64,000 nucleotides of DNA from Clitopilus passeckerianus. Its lineage: Eukaryota; Basidiomycota; Agaricomycetes; Agaricales; Entolomataceae. Shown here one piece after another: positions 55,411 to 64,000 of this stretch. The position numbers were made by a program, and so were the translations under genes. Each line of letters begins with the position of its first letter. Position 1 is the first letter of the stretch. The stretch is from positions 1,612,001-1,676,000 of the forward strand of contig CALYLX010000142.1 in assembly GCA_944990035.1 (NCBI GenBank), in the 5' to 3' direction. The notes beneath the pieces are model-generated. The model worked only from the letters and a program-made list of their open reading frames with translations, had not been told where the DNA came from and made no database searches.

Positions 55411-57428
55411 CTAACCCGGCTTCTGCCCCGGCTCTTGAAGGGGGAAGCCGTAGTTGTCGTCCAGCTTCGAGATGTTGCGTGAGTAAGCTCGTACGAAGAT
55501 GTCCAAGAAGGTGATTTGGAACATCATGAGCCTCAAGCTGGTCTTGCTCCCGGCGAACGTATGCTGGAGTCGGTATTCCGACACACCCGCTTCCATAACC
55601 TCCAATTCCGGCCTGTCCTTGAGGACCCAGCGTACGTTCCGAGTAATCGTTTCCTCGAGGAACGGCCCGTTGAGAATCTCCCAGGAGATTGTAGCACCAT
55701 TGACCGGTGGTCGAGCGAGAATGAGATTGATCATGACGATCAGCTCTCCAAGGTCAGGAGATTGCGCCTTCAAGCGGCTTTGGGGAACTTGGGCGAATTT
55801 GCGAAGCTTCTCGGTTGCATCGGCGAGGATGGCAGGGCAGTTGCGACAGAGGCAAAGTAAGAGGTGGAACAGGAGGCAGTATGAGTTCACAGCCCGCTCG
55901 GAGGCATGTAAGAGCACGGTCTGTTGTGAACGATGGGATCCTCCATTTGTTTGACGGTCGAGAACATCGTCGCACGATTTCATGAGTGAAACAACGATGT
56001 TGTTCATCATCTTGTAGATGACACGAACCGCTTCATGGGGTTTCTGCAACGATGGTGCGGTACTTGGCCGTCTTGACATCGCCGCATCTGCCTGCTGCAC
56101 CGCCTTGTCCAACTCGTATAACCGCCTCCAAATCTCGCGCACTGCTCTGGTGAAATGGCCACGGTGGAAAGCGAGGGGAAGGAAGAATTCAAAATCGCGT
56201 TTCTGGATGCTCTTCCTGACCTTGTGGGTGTTGAACGCTTCAAGGCTCAGCCAATCGAATTCTGAGGACAGCGTTCTCGACCTAGGCTCCAAAGCCACCC
56301 CAACGCCCAGTATCGTATCGTTCAAACCTGTCCGGAGGAAGAAGCAACGAAGCTCGCGTTGCAGAACGACATGATGGTCTGTGATCAGACGGTGGAAACG
56401 AGGGTATGCGACGGAGAAGGTGTTGAAAGACTCCGCAAGAAGATGATCCGCTAGGTAAAGGAGTACATCATCGTTTAAAAGGCCCAGAAGACACTGAGGG
56501 GGTGAGACCATGAAAGGCACCGGGCCTGCCTCATCACAGTCCATGGGTTCATCCTCTGAACCACTGTTCGCCGTGTGGAATGGGTCAAAGGCCATGACAG
56601 GAAGGATGTCCGACCCGTACGAACACTTGGAGCACCTGAATCCAGAGATGCGGTCGTACGTTGTCTTCCACCTGGGATTGGGCTGCTCGAGCTTGTGGAC
56701 CATATCGGAGCCTCCGTTAATCACCTTTGCTGTGTGTGCGACCGGATATCCTTCTGGGATGTATGTTCCAACTGGTACTTCAGCCGATGAACTCCCGAGC
56801 CAAAGGCGCTCGAGTTTGTCCTGGTGATCGATGTGGTGGAACATGGACGAACCGCGAACCAAATCGCTTCCAAGGATGTAGTTGGCCTGCTTGCAATCTC
56901 CAATACGAACGATATAACCGTAATCTTGTTCGACCTGTCGACAAGTTTGAATAAGCCCCCAGTAAGATGGCCGACGTAAGAAAGGGCTCACCTTAGTACT
57001 GGAAAAGAAGGTAAGAAATTGCAAGAAAAGGCCACGCAGCGTCAGGGCTGGGGTGTAACCTCCCGTGTAGCCTTCCTCTAACCATTCCATTTCCTTCAAC
57101 AGATCACAGCATATGTAGTTGCCGAAGAGGTTGGGGTGGTCGATGCCATGGACACTTGAGCTGACGCGAGGTGGAGAACGAGGCTAGGCAGAATCAATGA
57201 GCATTAGAACCGAAATTGCTAAACAAATATGTGACATACCCAATTGTCTGGCAGCTGAACGTCAAAGTGAAGCCTGAGACCAGTCCATGGCCCACTAGAA
57301 GGGCTCAGTACGAGGCAGAACTTCCGGATGTCAGCGTCATCAGTGAAGATGGCGACTCCGGGATATGGATTCTGAGTTAACTCAGCAAGATCATGATGAA
57401 GCCGGGCAAGAAGTGCGCGGTTAGCCAT
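55411..57428 (-). CDS. ubiquitin-conjugating (E2)-like domain fused to F-box-like region
   Basis: About 610 residues as read, from ATG 57428, with two introns; the second (about 60 bases, near 56992-56933) is in frame and stop-free. Residues ~1-140 form an E2-like fold (MANRALLARLHHDLAELTQN, GLRLHFDVQLPDNWP) with a canonical active-site setting, GIDHPNLFGNYICCDLL, containing the HPN tripeptide and a catalytic-type Cys. The region after LVRGSSMFHHIDH carries an F-box-like segment (LLGLLNDDVLLYLADHLLAE, SFNTFSVAYPRFHRLITDHH). A long helical C-terminal region follows (REIWRRLYELDKAVQQAD, LLFHLLLCLCRNCPAILAD). The coding frame ends at 55411, but homologous-looking sequence continues in another frame (see 55163-55410). 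Confidence 0.82.
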
Positions 57429-57910
57429 GGTGACTTGAGTACTAGAGGGAATCGTCTGCTGAGCAGATGTGAAGGAGAGTCTGGGTGAACGGCGGTAACC
57501 ACTGGGGTACCGGTTGTTGGAGAGTTTTCCTCAGAAAACCTCATCTTTTAAACAAAGGCTCGAACTGGGCCCCGAGGCAGTCCGCGACCGCAATGATCAT
57601 ATCCGAGTCAAGTGAAGTTTTTACAGCATTGAGCGCGTCGTCAACGCTCAATTTGTCGCTACCGATGTAGAAATGACTCGATGGTTGTCAGTGTGAAAGA
57701 GACATGAATGAATGAGGGACATGTGGCTGTGTTTCGGCGATCAAAATGTGCTGAAGCCCAACTTGAATAAAGGTCGAATAACGAAACCATTATTTTTGCG
57801 TTTAGTAAGTTCCTAGGCTAATATACACAGTTTGCTGAAAGATTTAGAGATCTATGATACATTTCCTATTCCCCACCCGCCAGGTTTATTGCGATTTCTC
57901 AAAACGAACA
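57429..57910. other. intergenic region with possible gene relic
   Basis: Promoter of the E2/F-box-like gene and 3' flank of aquaporin copy B. At 57540-57674 on the minus strand a stop-terminated frame (LSVDDALNAVKTSLDSD, MIIAVADCLGAQFEPLFKR) looks like the C-terminus of a lost gene; nothing upstream completes it. Confidence 0.35.
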
Positions 57911-59339
57911 TCACACATGTCCATCCCCACCAGCTGGTGCTCGTTCACGTTCCTCAGGAGGCGCATGCAGGGCTCTTTCACGAGCAGCTTTGTTCCTGCA
58001 GGTCAACAGGTTTAAGAACAATACAAACTAGAGTAAATTGGGAAACTTACGGCCTGTTAAAAATGCTTTCTTCACCCCTGTACAGAAACGCGTCGTACAG
58101 TGCACCGCCTGCGAGGCACCCAAGAAACGGGGCAATGACAGGACACCACAACCAGTAGTGGCTGGGCGGACGTCAGTCAATATCGCTGGTCCTGATGTAA
58201 ACCTAAACGAAGGACTCACTTCCTGAAGGTAAACACCGCCTTTCCGTAACCCACCATTGCAGACAATATCCGTGGGCCTAGATCTCGAGCAGGGTTGATC
58301 GCATAGCCAGTCTCCATTCCTAAGCAAGCCCCAATCCCAAGAATAAGGATGAAAAGGTATAATGGTGACAGTCCATGAGGAGGTGGCATATTTCCATTAT
58401 CGCACATTGCAAAGACTGCAATCATCAAGACTCCCGAGGCCAGAAACTCCGAGAAGAATGCCGACACGTTGGTCATGTAGTCGAGCTGGGGAAATAGTTG
58501 AAATCAGAGCCTGATATCGCGGAAAGTAATGGGAAGCCAACAGCGTAAGTGGAGAACAATCCGGCTGTCTTTAGCGTTCGAACTCCTGTGCCTCCCTCAA
58601 AGACGTCTATTGCATGGACATAATTGGCGTAGACCAGCGCTGCACCGACGAGACCGCCCATGAGTTGTGCAAACATATAGATCTAGCCAATGCAACTTCA
58701 GCAAAATATCCATGACAAAACTATTGCTCCTACCGGCACTTTTCTCCACGGGAACCCCCTGAAAGTTGCAAACGCCAACGTCACCTGGAGGTAATGAACG
58801 GAATCAACAACATGAACCATGTCAAACTCTTGGAGCTCCTCCGGCTTATACTCACTGCCGGGTTGATATGTCCGCCAGAAATACCACCTGATACCCAGAC
58901 AGCTATTGCGACGCCAATAGCCCAGCCAAAGCTGATGGACAGGTATTCCTGCATGGCAGTAAATACGTCATGGAATGTCCTTTAGGCAAGCGTCTAAAAC
59001 TTACCCCTTTGGGCGTTGGTGCTACACCTGTGTTCGCAGAGAGAACGACTTGACAGACGACTCCGTCACCGAAGATGATTAGGATTGCTACACCCAAGAA
59101 TTCAGCGAAGGGCTCTCTCAAGTATTCTCTAGAGAGCAGTGTCAGATTGCAGGTGATCTGGACCAAGACGCCAGCACTTGCCGGTATCGAGCCCAGTTGT
59201 TCGGATAGAACGTTGTATGGTCTCCATCGGCATCCTGGTAATGGTCAATATGTTGGTGATCTGACGTGTAGTCTTTTTCGTGCGTCTTGGTGAACGAACT
59301 CCTGCGGAAGCTCGTGCTTGAGCCATGTAAGCTGGACAT
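57911..59339 (-). CDS. aquaglyceroporin (MIP family), copy B
   Basis: Paralogue of the channel gene at 51881. It starts at ATG 59339 ([20 protein letters not shown]), then a polar N-terminus ending [10 protein letters not shown]. The next exon begins [20 protein letters not shown]. The NPA boxes are [20 protein letters not shown] and [20 protein letters not shown] (Asp after NPAR, GlpF-like), separated by [21 protein letters not shown] last short exon adds a charged tail ([20 protein letters not shown]) before the stop at 57911-57913. The first intron starts GCAAGT, where copy A has GTATGT at the equivalent place. Both copies probably conduct glycerol or water; the tails differ. Confidence 0.9.
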
Positions 59340-59614
59340 TCGGCAAGTGGAGGGATCAGAAGTGGCGGGATGCTAGAATTGTGGCGGATTTGAGAGAAGA
59401 AACTTCGGGGGATCTTGTGTTAGTTGGCAAACTTAGGAGCTGATTTAGAGTTGCTGCATTATTTTATCGCTGCTTCATATAGAGGTCCTGGCTTGGAGTA
59501 AGCCATTTCTGTCCACGGCTGATAAGAGTTGGAGCATCCGCCAGTCACAATGGTCAAGTAAACGAGATCCGTTTAGGTTGCCTTCTCCGTGAGAGCGCGG
59601 AGTCAAACTGAGAA
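59340..59614. other. promoter region of aquaporin copy B
   Basis: No gene seen; probable 5' regulatory region. Confidence 0.4.
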
Positions 59615-60563
59615 TCATGGAAGGCCGAGCGGCGGGCTACGGCACTGCAAGCAGGGGTGCATGAGCACCACGGCTGCAATTTCCCTTAACCAATCGTGAA
59701 GTTGTAGACGCATGGCGGCGTGTACGCAATTGCCCAAGAGCCATGAATTCGACTGAGTAGACAACGCACTTGTGATTTGCCTCGCCATCTCGACATCAAG
59801 AAGCAAGCTTGTAGCACATGAGTGTGGCTCCAGTGAGAGCAGCGAGGTCTTGATGTTTGAAGGCACAGGCTTGTTTCATACACAGCTGACCGCAGCTTGA
59901 GCAAATGCTGATGTCATTAAGAAGAAAGCGTAAGAATATAATACATGAAGAGAATCTGGATGTACGACAACGGAACGAACCTCGCAATGACTTGGAGTTG
60001 CCCGCGAGGGCAAGTCATTGGGGTCAAAATTGCTTCGTAAGTTGCTTTTCGAGCTGATTGAGGATGAAGCCGCGAGTGAAGATTATGCTCGAGCAGACAT
60101 CTTTGCAGTCAAATAGACCAGGCTCGGAATTCAGAGGGAAAACATTTCATCACGTACAACTGCGAGGCTCCCTCCAAGTAGCCCCATCCATTAGCGAACA
60201 TTTCAGGCCAGATCTGGTGGCATCCTCCACATGGCCGTGCTGCGCGGTCCATGCATGATCCTCCGTACGGGTGTTGAGCCCCACCATACGCGTGATTGGA
60301 CAAGAAGCCGGTTTGGCAGGCCAAGGCCAAATTTACGTGGAGACGGTCCTTTCGGGCGTATTCCCGACAGCTAATAGTTTGTGAACTGAGAGCATTGAAC
60401 ATATAGATAATGACAGAATAAAGATTGCCAGCAGCGATGGTGGTGGTCGAAAGCTGGGAAATGCGCTTATGTAATGTGTGTCCTCAATTCGGTATATTCC
60501 AAGCACGAATTTTGCCAAATTTCGTGACCAATATGCATCCAATATACTGCGCAATTTAGCCAT
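59615..60563 (-). CDS. possible uncharacterised cysteine-rich gene
   Basis: Low-confidence call. Several minus-strand frames have protein-like composition: MAKLRSILDAYWSRNLAKF near 60563, CREYARKDRLHVNLALACQT and CMDRAARPCGGCHQIW at about 60370-60190, and SICSSCGQLCMKQACAFKHQ, DLAALTGATLMCYKLAS at about 59915-59800. The Cys/His spacing (CSSC, CGGCH) hints at metal binding. They lie in order on one strand and could be exons of one gene, but I could not join them with convincing splice sites, and no family was recognised. It may equally be decayed. Confidence 0.3.
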
Positions 60564-60600
60564 CGAGAGGTGTATAGAGGATACAAAGTATATGAGCTAA

Positions 60601-63402
60601 TTATACGCTCAGCCTTTGCCTTAAGCCCGAATCTAGCAGATCCTGAGGTAAGGCACTGATGACCTAAAAATGCTGATGTGAGTATATTGGAGTCAGGGCT
60701 TGGTAAATCTCACGTACCTTTTGAGCAAGCTCATTTCCTCCAACATCCCAGCCACTCTGAGCAACGTCTAGGAAACACCCATCCACGAGACGAGTTATGA
60801 GAACTCCGAGGCCAAACCGCTCCCCGGTATGTTTGCGCCACTGAACCATGCAGCGTAACAATTTGATACGCCTAGCCAGGAATCGTCTTCTTGCAGGGAT
60901 CGCTTCAGGATTAAAAGGTTGTCCTCGTGCCCTCGTCGGTTTGAACTTGTCCAATGTCCCTTCTGTCTGATTGACGGCGGCTTCAAAGACGATGTATACA
61001 CTATTCCAAAGTGCCTGTTGCTCTGGTCAGTAACAAAGTCCCTGAGAATGGGAATATACATGCCTGGCGCTTGATTCCACCATCTTCGAGAGATGCTACA
61101 TGGGCTTCAACTTCCTCCGAAAGATCCACCACCCGACGAATGTGACTTCTTGAGTAGGGATCTACAGCTCCCCCTGCGATGATGGCAGCAACCTTCGGAA
61201 TGACAGCCTTCACTATCATTGAAGCAACCAGGTCACCATCTGGTCCTAACTCATCCTCACCATCAGGACGACAGTATGCATAGAGGTCATGATACCACTT
61301 GAAGGTGTCCAAACTCGCAGGCTTCTGCAAAGGAGAGTCGATATTGTTGTGGATGAAAGGGATCAAGAGCTTTACCTCGAAGCAATTCCATCCGACCATC
61401 TCCAGCCTCGTCCAAAACTCCCATACACTGACGAGGTTCAAGCCGCCGTATGCGCCTACGTAGCTTTCCGAGTATTTGTCCCTCCAAGCGCCCCATCGGC
61501 CTTTACCAGGATCGAGGAACTCCTCGGCTTTCACATCAGCCAGAACGTCCTTTTTCTTCGTTTGAAGGTCCCCGAGAGCGTCATCATATGAAGCGGCATC
61601 TTCGTCCGGGAGAGATGAGTCTGTAGAGAAGCCTTCCTCATCTTGTTGCTTGGGATTCCGCGCACATCGATTTCGACGGCGTTGTATTCTAGCATCGCGC
61701 CGCTCTTGTTTCAAGGCGGTAGGTTGAGGTTTCGACCCATCAGTCTCTGGCTCTGGTGGTAGAGGCCCAAATACAGCGGTCAAATCGTCTTCATCCTCTT
61801 GTCTACGGCGGGTTATTATGATATCCCGCCTCTCTTGGAGAAGGGAGAGCTGTTCTTCCTCAAGCTTGTCCAACAAGGGATACTGGTTAAAACATTAGCA
61901 TATATTCTTGAAATAAGATGGAAACGCTTACTTTTTGGTCCAAGAAATCTGCAACGCTGTCCAACCATTCCTTGAAAGACGTGAACCAGGCGCGTTTCTC
62001 TTCAGCCCTAACCACCATGTCCCTCATTTCGGTTTCTCTGTTATCAAGTTCTTCGCGCTCCTTCCCAAGAGAAGCCAAGGCTGCCGTATTTGACGCATGG
62101 GAGGTCGTCAACATTGCAAGCTGCTCCGCTAGGCGTGACATCGCGTTGTTGAGGGTAGGGATAGGCGTCATTTCCGGTACTGTCACGGTGTTTTAGTCAG
62201 TTAACATGAATACCAGTCAAAAGTGCTTACTAGTCGCCGGTTTGTACGTTTCTTTGACTTTGGGGGAGGCTGCGCGAGAGTCACTGCCAAGGTGGCCACC
62301 TCGACGAAGTTGCTCCTGCTCCCATTCAGCAGATTCTTCGTCCACTTCCTCCTGACTATCAAGGGAACATGTGAGCAAAACAGTTAAACTTGAGGTAGAT
62401 GTGGAGATTACATACGCGTCAGCTATCATATCTTTCATTGCGTCCCGCCTCTGAGACGCTTCTTGTTTGCGAGACTTCTTGCTCAAAGCTATCCTTTCAT
62501 GAGCACTGGTATATTCCGCAAATTCTGCGAGGAAGTTGAGCTTGGCGGACTAAACCGTTTAAAAAGTTCAACTTTACGAACCGTCATCGCCTTGTCCGAG
62601 GTCATCTTCCTCTCTCATCAGTCGACTTTCTGGATGAGGCCCTTGATACTCATCGCTTCTACGGACCACAGACAGAGAGATAAAGTCTTCCTCCGTTGAA
62701 GTGCCCGTTTTGCGAAGACGTTCGCGGCGATCCTTGGCCTCTTTGATAGAGCCCTCTGTGGGTATTATGGCCTCAATCGCTAGATAAGAAATCGGCATTC
62801 AATTCAAAATATTCTGTAAAGAGAATTACCTGAGCTATCCGAGTCAATGGTCATGCTCATGTCGTCGACATCCATTGAAATATCCGCATCGTATGAATTA
62901 TTTGCAGCTGCCGGTCTGTTGGTGATTGTGCTAGCTTTCAGTTCGTTGAGGTAGGCCTGATCATATGTCGGTCCACGGTTGGAAGAGATATTTGCTTGAT
63001 CTAAGTTCAATGGAATGTTCCTAAACGCCGTTTTTGCTGCTGCTTTCGCAAGGTAACGAGACCACTTACGCTGGATGTTGCCCAAGCTTGAGCTTTTGAC
63101 TCAAGTTCGATTTCTTCACTTGAAAGACTTCCCCTCCACCTTCCTGATACATTTTACTGTTAGAAATAGCGCTCGGCAGGCTTCAAGTCGCTGACCTCTT
63201 CGTCATCTCCTCCAAAGCTTAGCTTTGACTTTAGTTTCGAACGTTTTGCCTTGTTCTTGAGCTTTGAGGCCAAATTAATAGGCGATTCATCTTCTGTAGT
63301 CTGTACGCTCTCTGTTCTGTCGCTGTCTGGCGACGCCTGCCTTGCTCTTGCACTCGGCTTGGCCTTCGTTCGCTTGAAGATGACTGGAGGTGTCGAGGCC
63401 AT
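60601..63402 (-). CDS. GCFC/PAXBP1-type spliceosome-disassembly factor (NTR2-like N-terminus)
   Basis: Nuclear protein related to PAXBP1/GCFC1, which partners the NTR1/TFIP11 helicase cofactor in spliceosome turnover. It starts at ATG 63402 (MASTPPVIFKRTKAKPSARA). The NTR2-like motif KSKLSFGGDDEE ends the first exon. Further exons carry DQANISSNRGPTYDQAYLNE, acidic DADISMDVDDMSMTIDSD, a helical AKDRRERLRKTG region and a coiled coil (SRLAEQLAMLTTSHASNTAA, LGKEREELDNRETEMRDM). The GCFC domain follows (RWGAWRDKYSESYVGAYGGL, VSVWEFWTRLEMVGWNCFEV, PFIHNNIDSPLQKPASLDTF). It ends LLDSGLRQRLSV with stop at 60601-60603. Multiple short introns. Confidence 0.85.
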
Positions 63403-63494
63403 AATTTGGGATCAAAAGCACGTGATCGACACACGACCTGGAGAAAGGACGCGATTTCCCACGGTCAACAACCTGCTTTAGGCGTCCAAGGCTG
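63403..63494. promoter_or_regulatory. short head-to-head promoter, GCFC gene / partial gene at 63495
   Basis: 92 bases between opposite start codons; no TATA box was assigned. Confidence 0.4.
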
Positions 63495-64000
63495 ATGGCG
63501 GAATCAAGTCGACCACGACCAAGGCCGAAGCCACGGGCTGCAGCAAGACCGGTAGCATCAAATGTACCTGCAGCAACGAGCGGGACAGGTGTGGCTTCAA
63601 GCTCGAAAGCATCTGCAACTGCAACATCGATTGTGGAAGAAGATGAAGACGCGATGTTTATGCGGAACAGGAACAGGACTGCTAATGCCTGGCAGAAACT
63701 CGAAAAGAGGAGCAAAGGTAGCAAAGCACTCTTGGAAGTATACTGTATGCTAATAAAGAGCTTAGCTGCTGCTGTCCTTGAGGTCGAGAGTGGAAGCGAC
63801 GACGACGAAACTCCTTCTCCTCGACGGAATAAACGAAAGCATACCACTGCCCCTTCGTGGTCCAATCCGGCAAGGGTAGAAAGGTTGCACAATCTAATAC
63901 TACTTGCTTGCACAAAGCTAACGGTACTCCGATGTTGTTTTTTTATTAGGTTTCTCTCCGCCGATCTCCCTTCAGACACGGACGACGACGAGTTTGACAT
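63495..64000 (+). CDS. N-terminal part of an uncharacterised acidic protein (continues past window)
   Basis: The first exon starts MAESSRPRPRPKPRAAARPV and is basic and proline/alanine-rich. It then has EEDEDAMFMRNRNRTANAWQ and LEKRSK. An intron (about 63719-63767) leads to AAAVLEVESGSDDDETPSPR and RRNKRKHTTAPSW. A further intron joins, if a weak donor at GTCCAA (about 63872) is used, to FLSADLPSDTDDDEFD at the window edge. The RNRNRTANAWQ stretch and acidic-basic alternation recall Rad60/NIP45-type SUMO-like proteins, but no SUMO-like domain is present in the window, so the family remains open. Partial at the 3' end. Confidence 0.6.
   Translation, partial: MAESSRPRPRPKPRAAARPVASNVPAATSGTGVASSSKASATATSIVEEDEDAMFMRNRNRTANAWQKLEKRSKGSKALLEVYCMLIKSLAAAVLEVESGSDDDETPSPRRNKRKHTTAPSWSNPARVERLHNLILLACTKLTVLRCCFFIRFLSADLPSDTDDDEFD

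Noticed and set aside
1..64000. CRISPR arrays, rRNA genes, intact transposons, biosynthetic gene clusters
   Set aside because: No regularly spaced repeats, no rRNA sequence, no transposase, reverse transcriptase or long terminal repeat, and no polyketide, non-ribosomal peptide or terpene synthase was seen.

Overview
This window is nuclear DNA from a filamentous basidiomycete, most likely an Agaricomycete (mushroom-forming fungus). The evidence is dense genes on both strands, many introns of about 50-60 bases, an intron-containing nuclear tRNA-Leu, basidiomycete-style BTB and F-box families, and the core set POB3, RanGAP, cofilin and alpha-actinin. There are no bacterial operons, CRISPR arrays, rRNA genes or intact transposons. 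Exon structures were worked out by hand from splice signals, reading frame and protein-family continuity, so boundaries marked uncertain should be treated that way.

Layout. 1-2.6 kb: tandem pair of small secreted glycine-rich proteins (the first lacks its 5' end). 2.9-4.4 kb: a SAC3/GANP-like gene and tRNA-Leu(AAG). 5.1-9.1 kb: FluG-type amidohydrolase, MsrA, RanGAP. 9.4-15.4 kb: two actin-binding proteins in series (cofilin, alpha-actinin), the latter head to head with the FACT subunit POB3. 15.7-22.5 kb: a 1245-residue RA-PH scaffold protein and a DCAF4-like WD protein. 23.1-26.9 kb: two Cdc25/rhodanese-type phosphatase paralogues flanking a disrupted F-box gene. 27.2-30.1 kb: a HAK/KUP potassium transporter. 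30.9-33.1 kb: tandem MOB genes. 33.5-38.9 kb: an F-box gene, phosphopantothenoylcysteine decarboxylase, an unknown coiled-coil protein and an amino-acid-transporter-like membrane protein. 39.8-43.8 kb: an F-box/LRR gene and its decayed tandem copy. 43.9-47.8 kb: a secreted four-cysteine protein with a cationic proline-rich tail, a homeodomain protein with an atypical recognition helix and a small mitochondrial membrane protein. 48.2-51.5 kb: two BTB genes. 51.9-59.3 kb: two aquaglyceroporin paralogues around a calycin-like gene and an E2-like/F-box-like fusion. 60.6-64 kb: a GCFC/PAXBP1-type spliceosome-disassembly factor, head to head with a partial acidic protein.

The housekeeping genes are intact. 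The accessory families (small secreted proteins, F-box, BTB, MOB, phosphatase, aquaporin) are duplicated, and several F-box-type members carry frameshifts, which suggests birth-and-death evolution. The most notable observations are the tandem glycine-zipper secreted proteins, the secreted cationic-tailed protein, the homeodomain lacking the usual Asn51, the E2/F-box-like fusion with an apparent C-terminal frameshift, and five introns that appear to use GC rather than GT donors, two of them contrasted directly by a paralogue with GT. No multi-gene system could be shown to be wholly new.
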